DNA from: Climacteris rufus | Lineage: Eukaryota > Chordata > Aves > Passeriformes > Climacteridae | Length of the DNA: 64,000 bases | Assembly: GCA_013398175.1 (NCBI GenBank) | Contig: VZRZ01006453.1 | Span: 62,001 to 126,000 of the forward strand | Reading direction: 5' to 3' | The notes under the pieces: generated by a model | Database searches by the model: none | The model's input: the letters and a program-made list of their open reading frames with translations, nothing else | What the model was told of the DNA's origin: nothing | Translations under genes and position numbers: made by a program | Part shown: positions 13,501 through 27,105 of the stretch, piece after piece | Numbering within the stretch: position 1 is the stretch's first letter | How the letters are laid out: each line of letters begins with the position of its first letter

Positions 13501-15140
13501 TTTTCTATAAAATGTGTTGGACTACAGCAGCTTAGAAAATGAAATAACATGTGTTTCTTTAATTAAAATAAAATACAAAGTGTTCTTTTTTCCTCAGGTC
13601 CAGATTTTTATTGCAGATTTGCTTGTAAATTGTGCTTTCTGTCTACCATACAATGAAAATCTCTGATTGTAAGCAATTTGGCAAAATTGATGTTATTGCA
13701 AAGACTACTTGTAGATGGTCAGTGTGAATTTGTTTCTTGTTATCAAGCCATTTATAATTTTCTGTCAGCATAAATTTGAACACAGGTGCTCTAGAAGTCT
13801 TTAAAAAGGAATAAAGTCAATCTTTGAAAACAAAAGACTGACAGGTATTGCCAATTTAACAACTAAATCTGCTGTCAATTACACTCTTGTATAGTCTTGT
13901 CCTGAAAGGTAATATTAATATAATTATGATTGAAGTCTATAAAACCCAAACTTTTAAAGTTCAGTTCAAGTCACCCAAAAATTTTTTTTTACTTCAGTAG
14001 TGACTGATTTAGTCTTGCGTAAGCAGCTACTACACGAGACCTTGCTGTAAGCCTGCCCCAGTGCAAGTCTGGGGCACATTCACTTCCATCCCACTTTTGT
14101 GCATTGACATTGAGAAAATTACTTTAAACATCTTGAAAGTTTTAAGTGATCTCATTAAGACAAAGGAGTATTGCTATGGGCAAGATTCTTCCCATAAATA
14201 CACACTGTCACAAACTTGGAGTAAACTCTTCTAATAATTATTTAAAGTTTTTTCCCAGTTTTTCTTAATTTGAAATATGCCTCTTGATCCTTGGTGTCAG
14301 GGTTCAACTCAATTTGAAATACTGAGGAATGTAATGTTCCATTAGAGATGTGTGGAACATAAGTAAGTGCAATATGATTAATAAACATGAGCCTTTGGTA
14401 GTTAAAATTCCAAAACAGAAACAGCCACACTGTCTAAAATGTGACCATGCATCAAAGATTGGAGGATACTTTGCTCAGCTAGAAGGATCATTATTTAAGG
14501 AATATGTTTTTAAGAAATGAAAAATATCACTTTCAGAAAAAATAATAGGGAAAAAATTACCACTAATATTTTTTATGAGGTACAAAAATTAAAATGTGTT
14601 TTGTTTCTGATAGATGAAAATTTGTTACAACATGACCAATTGAATTCTAAATTAAAATAGAGATATTGCAGCCATTAGTTATTAGTTTACTTGAGGAAGT
14701 AGATTTCTACCATTTTGATGAGAAAGACAAAGTATTTGCTTTTGACATAAGTTATGTCTTCATAAACAATATAAATTCTTGGATTACTTACAGCTGTGGT
14801 CAGTCTATGTTTTAACATGATAGCTGAATGGCCTTTCATAACAATCATCAACCATACATTGCTAAGTAACAACTCATTTATGAACAGGCGTTTTTAATTA
14901 ACACATTAGCAATCCAGTACATCCTCTGCAAATTCTATAACTGCTTGGAATAATTTTCTCCCCTTTTTCCACAAGTTTTACATGATGGTTACTTTCATCT
15001 TGTTCAGAAGTCCTCAGTTGCCTCATCGGAAATAGTCTTCAGAGATATCTTAGAATTAATAGAGAAAGAGGCTAAGCACAGTCATTCTTCAAATATTCAT
15101 TAATTCTTCCTGGTGAAGTTCAGTGTGTGCAATTTTTGAG
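10558..15140. other. No gene seen; AT-rich DNA
   Basis: No supportable coding exon, RNA gene or known mobile element. Open frames are short and lysine, isoleucine or serine rich, as expected from AT-rich non-coding DNA. Confidence 0.5.
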
Positions 15141-15149
15141 ATATATACG

Positions 15150-15200
<51 letters not shown>
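15141..15200. repeat. (ATACAT)n microsatellite, about 8-9 units
   Basis: After a short TATATACGT lead-in, the hexamer ATACAT repeats without interruption to 15200. This is a likely length-polymorphic locus. Confidence 0.95.
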
Positions 15201-17290
15201 GGCAATTACTAATTTGTGGGTATTACTTATTTGCAGTATATACAATTCAAAATTAAAAACATTTTATCTTACAAAAATGGTTAATTTATGCATTATATAG
15301 AGTGTTCTTTTAAAGGAATTCATCCTAGCAATGTACAAATCATACTCTTGGAAATTCTGCCTATTTCCTTTCCCCTGCCTGACAATTCAAGGTTTCACTG
15401 GACTTAAAAATTGTTATTTAAACAAAGCAAATTTTAATTTGAGGTAATTATATTCTGTTTTCAGAAATAGCTTCATTTTTTGCACTGTGCACATGAAAAT
15501 TATGAGAAAAATACTGTGCTGTTGATAAAATATGTCTCACTTAATGCTGAAAACCAACTGCTACTCAAGTTTTTATTACCATGGCTCTATTTTCACCTCT
15601 TCCTGGGGATGTATTCTTGAATCAACTTATAGAGAGTAAGGTGTGTTCAAGCTTTTGGTCAAATAAATGCCAGGAGCATATACCAAGGGCCCAGGACAAG
15701 AATCAGGCTGAGCTCAATTTAGATTACCATGAACTGAATCCTAAATTGTGTTGAAGGGTAGAGGATACGTGTAGACAAGAAGACCACCTCTGGAAAATAC
15801 ATGAATTCTCCTAACTCACAGTAATTATTAGAACAGTAATAATGGTCAAAGATCAAGAAAAAAGGAAGCAACAGCTTGCCCTGGATATAAAGGAAACTCA
15901 GTCCTTAACTCTCAAAGCTTCTAATCAAAATGTCTTTATTTCCTATCAGAAGCTGTTGAACCCCCACCTCAAGCTTTACCTTTTCCTCCTTTCCTGTATT
16001 TTTACTGTTTATTTCTTTTGTTCTTGAAAGTCTTGGTGCTATCTGGGAAATGGAAATACCTCTTAAAGACTGTTTTTCTGCAGAAAACAACATGCAATTC
16101 TGCATTTGTTAGAAAACTATATAAAGGATTTAGAAGACAATGAAAACCACTGGGTAATTTTCCAAAGTCAACCTAGACAGTGCAGTTTTTTCAATGTTTC
16201 CAGAAACAGATGGATTGTTGTTGCTGATATCTCATCTACAATCATTTAGAACTTGAAGAAGGCAAAAACTGTAGCATTATGAAATTAAACAAACATGAAT
16301 TGAACCTGAAATCCACTTCAAAATAATCACTGTTCTTAGCTCTAATGGGAATGGGTTTTCTTTGAATCCCATTATACCAGAGAGTGTGAAAAGAAGTGAA
16401 ATCTCCATTCCAGTTGCTTTACTCTGTCAAGTCCATTCAACATTTCATTAATTTTAATTACTGCCTTTGTAAATAGGCTATGATGTTTTGGCCATAAACC
16501 ATGTTCCTTTGCTTCATCAGCAGGTTGCCAATATAACACTGGTTTCTATTTCTTATGATATAATGAAGAAAATAAGCTATTCAGTTAATCCATCTTGAAT
16601 TTACAAGTCTTCAGAGCCTTTCATTTCCATTTTTCTTAGTTGTGTTTAACAAACATGAGAATAGTTGGGCCCATCTTCAGGAGCAAAAGTTAAGAGTGTA
16701 TGGGAAGCTTGCTGTAATAGTGTCTCAGTGTCCAATGTGATCAGGTTGTTGCTGTGGATACAGATGAATTTGAATAAATCAGAACTCTGAGGAATTTCTT
16801 ATGGGACACAACACCTCTATCAACTGAATCACAAGCCTTTAACGGAGCTAGTAATCAGTCTCTAACATTTATTTTGGCAAGGTATGTCCATGTCTATTTG
16901 CAACAGCTGTTCCAAAATTCAGATTCATAACAGTTAGAGAAAATAACGAATTGTACTGAATGGGTTTCATATTGTTGTTAAAAACAGATACACAAAAAAC
17001 TCTTGTCTCACAGAACTTTCAACTAATTTTGATCAGCTGTAAGTCTTGCTTTTGTATTTCTAGTTTTCTGTAGGGTATGGTCTGTAAATAAATAGAACAT
17101 CAATGGAAGCATTAAAGAGTGAAATTAACTTCCTCTGGCAAAACTGTTTAGTGTTCGCTAGCAGAGGCAGAAACCTAAATGATACACGAAAAGTGCTATG
17201 TGTTCCTGTGGAAATATTGAAATAGTTTTACTATTCATTTGAGACAAAAAATAGGTTAATGGAAGTGGATGGATATTTTTGAATACCAGG
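15201..17290. other. No gene seen; AT-rich DNA
   Basis: No supportable gene, repeat family or RNA. Both strands are stop-rich. Confidence 0.5.
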
Positions 17291-17437
17291 ACGGCCCCTG
17301 CCAGCCGGGCTGTGCCATCCCAGCGGCCGCGCGGGGGCGGGGAAAGGACCAACACCACGCGGGGGGGGGGGAAGGAACCGGCACGTCCCGGCCCCGACCC
17401 GGCGGGAAGGGGCCCGTCACAAGCCACGCGCAGAGGC
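17291..17437. other. Isolated CpG-dense, G-run-rich patch
   Basis: About 147 bp of very GC-rich sequence with sharp edges sits in strongly AT-rich DNA. By eye it has about 18 CpGs. It contains a NotI-type GCGGCCGC, a GGGGGCGGGG GC-box (about 17333-17342), an uninterrupted run of 11 G (17361-17371) and further GGG/GGGG runs, so a G-quadruplex is possible. The retained CpGs suggest either unmethylated germline status or recent arrival. No target-site duplication or recognised mobile-element text flanks it. It could be an orphan CpG island, a promoter-like element or an insertion fragment. Frames through it are open only because GC-rich DNA has few stops. Confidence 0.7.
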
Positions 17438-20400
17438 ATTACAACAACTCCTGAATTTGGATTCAGTTTTAAGATATGGTTAGCTGTTTTCCAAATGTAA
17501 ACTCATGAGATTTCTCTAATTATGAATTCTGTTTGGTTATTAAAATGCTAGTGAAAATGCTTCCTCAAATATATTTGCCTTTCTAGCCATAAAACAAGTG
17601 GTTCTTCTAAGTACAAATTAATTTTTGGAGGTATGAAGACAAATGGAAAAGTAAGTCGTCAGTGAAATAGGTGGGTTTGGTTATGCTTAGAGATTTCTCA
17701 TTTTGTGGTTCATTTTGCTAGCTGAAATAAGAGTTAAAGCAACAAAAGGATTCTTCCAAATATAACATTTGAATGTAGCTTCTAAGAAATTCTATTACAG
17801 TAAAGGGTGGAATGAACCCACTAAATTGGTAGGATCCCTCATCTGTCTTGGTCAGAGATGTCTGATCACTCATCAGAAGAGGAAGAACTCCCATACAAAG
17901 TTTGGCTCTACCATTTTAAGCCAGCAAAGTCTCCTTTTTTGTCTAGGACAATAATCAGCTAGAAAATTAAGGCCAGAATCTAGAAATCTGACAGAGTAGT
18001 TGAAAGGACAAACTTCACACAAGAGTCTACCACCACAGAGGATGGAAGCTGCTGTGAAAATAAGAAGCTATGAAAAGTGTATCCTGAGTTGTCTTAGGTT
18101 TTGTTTTGGGCAAAGGTTAAGGCATTGCAGAGCTTTAAAGGAGCAAAATAAAAAAAAAAAAAAAGACCAAACAAATGGACATCCTAGAAACCACACTGGA
18201 TGGAGAATTTGGTACAAATTCTTCCAAAAGATCTGCACAATATATGTAATGTGAAGTTAAGATGAAAATGGTTTTTTAGTTATGAAACTAGATTTTGCAT
18301 ACACAGAGATATAAAAAACTTCAGAATCTGTCAGTATAAAGGCAAGTAACCATTATAAATCATACATAACAAATCTTTTAGTGAATTATTTTGACATTCA
18401 AGGATGATGATATGATCCAGGGTAATGTGTGTGCAGCTGGTGGACAAAAGGAAATTGATAAAGGGAGCTATTAAGGCACAATATATTGAAAGAAAAATGC
18501 CTTTAGAGGTGTTATATTGACTACTTTAAAAGTGCATCACAGGAAGCTGTTACAATTTTTTTCCAAATTAGATTATTAATTATGTGAGTAAAGACAATTT
18601 AACTTTACTACAAATATGCTATAATCAAATAGAACTTATTTATGTATTTATATGTTCTACAAAACCCAGATATCTATCTAGCCATCAGATTCTTTTCAAC
18701 ATGAAAACATATGTTTTTGAAATAATGTTCTCTATAAACAGTTATTTTATATTCTGTTTCAAATATTATTTTATTGTAAAGCAAATCCCAAACAACATGG
18801 GCTTATTTTTCACTTTTTCTTGGTTACATGCAAATTCATGGTCCTTCTTATATATTCCATGTACAAAGTGTATTTAAAAATCAGTGTATAACTGATTATA
18901 AATTCATGTAACTGTGAGATTTTTATTTCCATAACTTTCTTTTGTTTTGTTTGTGTTTTCATCCAATATGGAAGGAAAAGTTTATTTGTTCTACCAAAGT
19001 ACTTCTAACAGAAGGTATTGCATATAAAGCCAAATTCTTGTTAAGGCTCTAGATTATTTGTAATAATGAACTCACATATTTTCTTTCCAGAATTTATTCT
19101 GACCTTTTCCCAATGGATATATATCAGAGTACAGTATCAGTCATCATCCACTACATTTGAATGACAAGATGTAGATAGAGCTAGAGAAAGTGAACCAGGT
19201 AACTGATAAGTACACAATTAGAGAAGCTTCATGTAAAATGTGTCAAATAACAAATTACATTTTTTTAGCAAACAATGAAAGCAGACTGTAATTTAAAATA
19301 GAGAGTGAACTTATATTGAAAGTACCACATAACATTAACTTAATGTATGCATTTTCAGAAAGATGGTCTGTGCATACATACATAAGTATACACAACTATA
19401 CATTAATGTCAGTAGATATTAAATTCTCTGCCACCCTTAAACTTTTTTAATAGTTGCAATAATTTCTAGCTGAAGACTCTATATTTACTAACAGGCTTCT
19501 CAGAAATTTCTTGTCTTGACATAGATATGAGTGCATGTTTTGCCACTGTCTTTAAAAGGATGAAAAGTCTCCTGAGTGCCCCCGGAACTTACTCAGTCAA
19601 TATTTAACAATGCCAGTTAGGGTTGCTTCCAACTGTATTTCTGTATTTTAATTCCTCTTATTTCCATCCCATAAGCAACAAACTGGCCCTGTGACTGCAG
19701 CAGAAAACCAGACCTGAACAAAAACAAGAGAGGCCTGAACATTTCCAAAGAATATGATCTTGGAAGAAAGCACTACACAGACAAAATGCCAAGTTTATTC
19801 CCTGTCAGTCATAAAAAATTATTCTACATGAGCTATTTCAATTTGTCAAAAGATCTCTCAAACTCTCCTCTGCTTCTGCTGACATCATGAATTCAGGTTG
19901 GCTACACAGCAATGTCAAGTCAGCTCTACACTGCAGCTGGTCCAGCAGCACATCACAGGGAAGTTGGATGTACACCTTCACTGCTAGAAGAGCAGCTGGA
20001 TTCTACTCTGCATATCTGCTCACATAAATTCCATAATCTGAAGACAGGCAGCCAAAATTAGAGACTTCTACCTACTACTCTATTTAACCCTTCATTATTA
20101 ATTTTTTCAAAGTTCATATCAACCACAAAAAATCTCCTCAGTCTTGAAGAGATTTTGCAGAGTTCATGTGCCTTGTCATTGTTAGTTCACCAACCAATAG
20201 TCATAAATCATAGCTCAAAAAGTGGCAGAAATACTGACAGAAACCATTCCTTCACAGTTGTAAGAGGACCACTCATTTATTCAGACGGGAAGAAGACTGA
20301 CCACGTTATCCCAGTCAGAAAAATGGCTCTTATGGCTGTACCTGAAAGCTCTCTTCTGAGCAGACAACTATTTACAATCAACTCAGATGTGCTAAGAACT

Positions 20401-22552
20401 ACTCAAGATTAGCACTTCACAGAAGAAGTCTGTATATTTGCTTTGGAAGGCTCTGTTCTAAGTTTAATGTATCAAAGGATCTCAACATGACATGTAATAG
20501 AAAAATTAAAATCCTTGATAACAGGAAGCACAACACAGCCCTCTAAGGTAAGTACACATCAAAGTTTCAAAACCTGTATTGGTCATTTTGATCTGTTAAC
20601 GCATCTATACTGAGGCAAGATACCGTTATGACCAGACCTGTCATCCCAAAGGATGACTTATGTATTTTACATGAATTAAATATGTACACTGTATTTTCTC
20701 TGAATATATATTTTTAAAAATAAAACAGATTAGATCCTGCATATTTCATGCTCTAGGTAACATTGACAAATATAATTTCTCCAAATTAATAGGAAGAAAT
20801 AGACAAAAATGGAAATAAGAAGAAAAAGACAAGCAGCCACCCTTATACTAAAAATACAACTGTCAGAGTCTACTGGTACAGCAAAATCTTGATAGATCAG
20901 TGTTACATGCCAGAATGCAATATATTCATTAATATATTTTTAAAAGTACTTTAAAATTTGCAAAGGATTTTTGTTTACTTTTCTCTCTGATGAATTCTGA
21001 AACCACATATTTTTGAACTTTAATTTGCAGAATTTTACTTTTTTAATTTGAACATTCTGATATCTGAGAAAATTCTTAAACCAGATTTTTCATCCTGCAT
21101 ACAGCTTCATTTTGCAGGTTTTATAATTCTATTCAGGCTTTAGACTAACATGGAGAACTTACTACTAATAAATCCATTGTATTACTCCTCATTCTGTTGA
21201 AAAACTGACTGCAAACAGGTTGCTGTTGGTTGAAATGGATTTTTTTATAGAGAGATGAATCATCATATGATTTCTGTCAGTAATTACTGGTACATGGATT
21301 GTTCACTTGCAATTCACTGCAAGCATCTAATAGGCAAATTGTGACTGAAAACGGCAGTGTTTTGAACCAGAGTTTTGACTGATATATTGGTTCCTATAGT
21401 GTAATGGTGGGATTAATTGATTGTAGCTTTCAGGTTTCAGGCTCAGAAAATCTAATGACATGCAATGTCAATGTTTCACTTTCTTTAAAATTGTCTAGTA
21501 ACAAATGAATATTTTTACATGTGTAAAAATTCCTACTGATAAGTTTCTTCATTGAAATGGCCATTAGTATACTAAAAATCAAATATTATTATAAGGATTG
21601 CTAATCATATACCAAAATTTTGAGAATTTTTTTAGAAGAAATAACAATACCAATATACTTAAAGGACTTAGATTATTACTCAACTGTAACTGAGATGTAC
21701 CCAGGGAATTCATATTTTGGAAAGCCAGACACATGGAGCCATGCTTTGTTGGTAATAGTTGCATCTTCCACTTCCTTTTAAGCATCAGGCTTCTTTAATG
21801 TAGTAACTGAGAGCTTTTATTCTCAAGTGAAATTGTCAGCCTATTAGTTGTGCTTTATACAGCTGCAAGAGCAACTCAGCATGAATTTTATTAAGTCTGG
21901 TATGTTTTCTGTCACTTTCTGAAGCTGTAGATTTATACCCGTCTTTGTATTCAGGCCTGTTTAAAAATGAAATAACATTATAAAACAATACCAGGAAAAA
22001 AACCTTACTTTATATCTGAAATATGCAATTAATATATCAGCTAACTGTGGCAAGGATAGAAAAATGTGAAAGTCATTCAACAGCTAAAAGTTAAATAAAT
22101 GTTCAATGGTCTCTCTTTACTGTTCATGTCCCTGATTGGACTTGCTTTCAAAAAATGTTTAATGCTTAACATGCTATGAAAATGAGGAGAAAATTTTCCT
22201 GATTTATATTCATTATCAGCTTAATTAAAATAGTGTTTTTCTTTTCATACCATTATTTCAAGAAAATGTGAGATTAGCTGATGATGTGCTTCCTTGTGGG
22301 AAGTGAGGTGTTGGTCTAAAATACATTTATGTACTTCAGTGTAAACTAATTGATTTGTTAATAAAATGTGAAAACAAAATAAAGGGAAATAATAGAGGAC
22401 AGGCAGAATGAAATAATATAATCACTGAATAAGGTATATCTTTTCTTCTCAGACTAGAATAACCTATGACATATTCTGTATAATTTTTTAAGGTAGGACA
22501 ATATCTTCTGACATCTGCAATAAATTTTAAGATAAAAACTTTATTCACTTAG
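17438..22552. other. No gene seen; AT-rich DNA
   Basis: An A-rich run lies near 18147-18163. A plus-strand open frame at 20155-20412 (85 codons) has no splice context that I trust. Nothing else was recognised. Confidence 0.5.
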
Positions 22553-23970
22553 TCACAGAATCACAGAATGGTAAGGTTGGAAGGGACCACTGGAAGTAAT
22601 GTAGTCCAACCTCCCTGGTCAAACAGGACTCCCCAGTGCACATTACTCAGGATTGTGTCCAGAGGGCTTTTGAATATCTCTACAACTTCTCTAGGCAAGC
22701 TTCTCCAAGATGTGGTCACCTGCACAGTAAAGAAGCTCTTCCTAATTTTCAGGGGGAACTTACTGTGTTGCACTTTCTGTCCATTGCCTCTCATTCTATT
22801 CCTTGGCACCACTGTGAAGAGCCTGGCTCCATTCTCTTCAAATACTTACAGACATTGACAAGGTCACCTCTCTGTCATGTCTTCCCTGTAAGAGAAATAT
22901 TCCTGTCCCTTAATCAGGTTTGCTGGCCTCAACTGGAGTCAGTCCAGGAGCTCCATGTCTCTCTTGTAGTAAGTAGCCCAGAATTGAATGCAGCACTCCA
23001 GATGTGGCCTCATTAGGGCTGAGTAGAGGGAAAGGATCACCTGCTTTGACCTGCTGGTAATGCTCTTCCTAATGCACCCCAGGATACCATTGGCCTTCTT
23101 GGCCACAAGGAAGGCACACTGCTGGCTCATGGACAGCTTGTTGTCCACCAGGACCCCCAGATCCTTCTCTCCAAAACTGCTTTCCAGCAAATTAGTTCCC
23201 AGCTTGCACTAGTGCATGGGGTTATTCTTCCCCAGGTGCAGGACCCTGCTTTTGCCTTTGTTGAATTTCATACTGTTCTTCTCTGCCCATCTCTCCAACC
23301 TGTTGAGGTTCTTCTGAAGGGCTGCACAGCACTCTGCGCTATTGTCCATTCCTCCCAGCTTTGTGTTGTCAGCAGACTTACTGAGGAGGTGTCTGTCTCT
23401 TCATCCAAGTCACTGATGGATAATTTAAAGCATTAACCCTTGGGGTCACTGTTACTTCCAGACCTCCAGCTAGACCCTGCACCACTGAAGACACACCTTT
23501 GAGCTCTGCCATTCAGCCAGGTCTCATTCCACCTCAAGTGTATCTCCTGCTTATGCTTGAGATTTGGCAGGAGTTCCTTGCTTATCCATGGGGGTGTCCT
23601 GTCCCTTTTTGTCAATTTCTTGCCCATCAGGATTCACTGTTCTTGAGCCTGGAGGAAGTGATCCTTGAGTATTAACCAGCTCACTTGGACCCCTCCTCCA
23701 TCTAGAGCATAACCATGCATAACCGTGGGATTCTTTCAAGAAGGTCCCTGAAGAAGACAAATACAGTTCTCCTGAAGTCCAAGGTTACAATCTTACTCAT
23801 TGCCCTGCTGCCTCCTCACAGGATTATGAACTCCATGAGCTTGTGGTCACTGTAGCCAAGGCTGCCCCCAACCTTCACATCTCCAACCAGACCTTCCTCG
23901 TTGGTTAGTAAAAGGGTTAACAGTACACCTTTCCTCATTAGTTCATCCATCACCTGAATCAGAAAATTAA
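22553..23970 (-). mobile_element. CR1 LINE, 5'-truncated, about 1.4 kb, with ORF2 remnant
   Basis: The left edge AGTCACAGAATCACAGAATG is the reverse-complement CR1 tail. On the minus strand the end of the reverse-transcriptase ORF (ORF2) is readable in pieces. One piece at about 22939-23190 has VLVDNKLSMSQQC, VAKKANGILGCI and LYSALMRPHLE. Another at about 22561-22812 has RGNGQKVQHSKF and LPREVVEIFKS. Frames shift between these and stops interrupt them. From 23440 to 23970 the text matches more 5' CR1 sequence, such as the segment with GTGGTCACTGTAGCCAAGG. The catalytic palm and endonuclease are absent. The copy is inactive. It is the longest CR1 here, and the overlapping open frames on both strands are its shadows. 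Confidence 0.92.
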
Positions 23971-26186
23971 CATAAATGCTCAATTGATATTAATCATAAC
24001 CAAAACACAGTTCAATCACAATCTAATGACTACAGAATCTAGGTTAATTTGTTAAAATTTTGAAACCTTTGCTCAAATAAAAATTTCAAACTGCAATTTG
24101 CTGGCTTTCAAAACATTCAAACCATAATTCTTAAATTATTAACTATGAAATTCTATTTGAGACTAATTTAGGTCAGTTTAATTTAAGAAAGGATGAATAA
24201 GTAAAGAAAAAAATTTAATTTGTGAACCAAATTTTGAGAGTTTTTTGAACACTGATGTTGGTATTTTACATTAAAAAAGAAAGATTTTATTTCATTTCAT
24301 ATTATTCCAGTTCCTTTTTTTTTTTTTTAATCAAGTCATTAATTTGCATCTATCTAAATTTTTTGGTCAGCTGAACTACTGCTAAAACTATAAAAGCAGC
24401 TTCTGATTCTGCTGCCTAGGGTTTCACTGCAGACCTACCTAGTCACAACAGATATATTACAGTGACATTCTCTGCATTAAATTATTATTTTTTTTAATTT
24501 TAGAAATGTTAATTGGCTTATTGTACTGCTTTGGTGAAAGGAATTGCCCTCTTTGATCTGCAGCATAATGAGATTTATTTTGAATATCAAAGTAATCTGT
24601 AAAAACTGAACAGGGAGATGAGCAGCTACATATTTTCATGTCCTCTGAGGAGCAGAGTAGGAATCAGCAATGTAATGCCATCGGATGAAGGGACAATCTG
24701 ATAGAAAATTAATCCTTGAAGAAAGCAGCTGAACTTTGCATTCTGTCACACTGCACTGAAAGACCTTGAACCAAGTTTTTTCCTCTTACACTGCTATAAA
24801 TGTGATAGAAATCCATTGACTGCCCTGGACTTCTGAAGTTGTGTTGCTGAACACTGGCTCAGAATCTAGTCCCCGATCTTAGGTTTTTTTCTGGTTGTAT
24901 GATAAACAATTTCAACAGCTACAGCAGGATCTATATAACAGACTCCTAATGTCCTTCACATATCTATACCAAAAAAACCCAATATTGTCAAACAAACTCA
25001 TGTGAAACCCTTGAGTCTCACACTGTCCTCAGTCATCCCGTGCATCTCTCTACCCAACATTGTCATTGTTATTGTCAAAACTCTTCACAAAGACTTTATA
25101 TCCAAATGTCTTTTAAGTGTGAGCCGTTTCAATCCAGTCATGGAAAGAGGGTTGTAGATAAGATATTGAACTATATGGTACTTCAGCATCAGTGTCATTT
25201 CACAAAATCGTATTTATTCCATCTTCCTCCAAAGGACAGTCTAGGAAAGGAGTACCTCAAAGAGAGAGTAATCTCTTCTTCCAATATTGGAGAGGCTTAT
25301 CATCTTAGAAAACAGAGGAAACAGTTTGTTCTAAATATCAAAATGAGGAGATTTTAGGATATATTTCAAATTTATACTGTTATGACATTTCAAACAGAAT
25401 AGCATAATACAGCACGATTTCAACCAACAAGTTCTAAAGGAAAAAAATGTTCTTTCTTTTAGATTCAGATGTTCAAATTATCACCATTTAAACTAATTCA
25501 TGTACCCTTAATTGAATCTTTTTTGCATGGCAAATGGAGAAAAGTGTTATGTAGCACAGCAGAGCTTGAAAAATTGCAGATAAGCTCATCACAAGGGCAT
25601 GATGTTCATATAGAAATATCTTGTGTTTTTTTCCTCTTAAGTATTACTTTTCAATGGATCCTCTTGTGATTTTTTAAAAGCATCAAGTATCCAATTCCCA
25701 CAGATAGATAATGCTGAGTGTGCAGCACTTGTGCAAATCAGGCTATTCATATGGATCCCTAAAAATAAAATGCTGCATGATGGAAATGCTTGGCTTTGTT
25801 TTTTGGGAGGGGGAAGTAATTTGATTTTTTAATCTCTGTAAAATGCTGCAGCAAAATGTTTTTGAAGTAGAAATAGATCAACAGCTTATGAAAAAGGTCA
25901 CTCACAAGAAAAAGTTCACAAAAGTAAGTAAATTTTTAATAATTTCTATAGAGGAAGAAGATACATGATGTTGCAAATATATCATAACAAAAATCATGTT
26001 AAAATTCCATGTTGATAATTGTAGGAATAGAATTTTTTAATATCCATACTGATATGACTGTTTTCCAGTTTATGGTATGAATTTTTAAACATCAACATCA
26101 AAGTGTATTGCTTCTGTTCTGCTGAAAGAAAATATTTTCATTATCTAGTTTTTAAAATACTTTTGTTTCAAAGAAAATATCAGTGT
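23971..26186. other. No gene seen; AT-rich DNA
   Basis: T-rich runs lie near 24316 and 24486. A plus-strand open frame at 25040-25357 (105 codons) lacks a start context, codon signal or splice sites that I trust. Confidence 0.5.
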
Positions 26187-26273
26187 TCTTTCCCTTCTCC
26201 TCCCCTCCTCTCTCCTCCCATTTCTTCCTCTTCTCTCTTCTCCTATCCCCTTCCCTCTCCTCTTCTCCTCTCC
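26187..26273 (+). repeat. Polypyrimidine (CT-rich) tract, 87 nt
   Basis: The plus strand is nearly all C and T for 87 nt. The only purines are A at about 26220 and 26245. Imperfect TCTCC/TTCTC units recur. Such mirror-like purine/pyrimidine tracts can form triplex (H-DNA) structures. Confidence 0.9.
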
Positions 26274-26784
26274 ACATTTCCACAAAAAGAGGAAAACTGG
26301 CTTCTTCCAAGCTGTTTTAAATCACATAAATTTTAAAATCAAACTGAAATAATTTATATATGGAAACAGAGCATAGAAAGTCTGCAAAACTTGGGTTTTA
26401 CAGCATTTTGCAAAAATACATAAGTGCTTTTTGCTAAAAGGGCATAATCTTAGTAGGGTTGTTTATCTTATATTTGATTTGTCATTAACTTTTATTAACA
26501 TGGACACCTATTCAAAATTTATTTACTAAGTTGAAAACATCTTTCATAATTAAACATATTAAATTATTTATACAATAACAGTGACATTCAGAACTGAGAA
26601 AAAATGGAATGGAGGTCACTTGCAGGACTAGCTTCTTTTGGAAAAAAAAAATAATTCATTTCTGTTCTGGGACACTTTATTTGAACTCAATACTAATGCA
26701 GCCCTAATTTATTTATTTGTTTTTTAAGTTAGAATTAACAGCAGTCACTAGTTGTGCTTACCCTGGTAGAACTACTTATAAAGA

Positions 26785-27099
26785 TGTCGCAGTAACGACA
26801 CGAAGGAAGAAGGAGACAAGAAGCACCTGTCAGAAGAGTAGAGAGCAAAAGCCCCCGGGTGAGACCCGCCCTGTTCACCATACGTGCATTCTAGAAATCG
26901 CTGTCCATTGGAGGAACGGGCCTGCTGTCCCCCAACCACAGTGGTCAAAGGAAATGCCCATCAAAACTCTGTGCCCAGGAGAAAGGAATGTAAACGATAA
27001 GATACCGTTACAACAACATGGCCATGCCCACGTAGAAGAATGTGAGAAACTAGCCACAAAAGAATGACAACATCCAGAACTGCAAAAGTCAGGGCAACA
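26785..27099 (-). mobile_element. Solo LTR, short 6-bp-TSD family, copy 1 (315 bp)
   Basis: On the minus strand it begins TGTTGCCCTGAC and ends CGTTACTGCGACA. It is flanked by a perfect 6-bp target duplication TAAAGA at 26779-26784 and 27100-27105. It aligns along its length with the copies at 38343, 40115 and 56848. The overlapping TATA/poly(A) block seen in the two plus-strand copies is not intact here. The 6-bp duplication is typical of ERVK-like (beta/alpharetrovirus-related) endogenous retroviruses. No internal viral sequence is present, so it arose by LTR-LTR recombination. The 116-codon open frame over it is not a gene. Confidence 0.93.
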
Positions 27100-27105
27100 T
27101 AAAGA

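Noticed and set aside
17158..17500. Gly/Pro/Arg-rich frames of 61-93 codons
   Set aside because: Low stop density of the CpG-dense patch, open in several frames and on both strands.
22561..23760. Several open frames of 60-126 codons on both strands
   Set aside because: They lie inside the CR1 and are either its broken reverse-transcriptase remnant or shadows of it.
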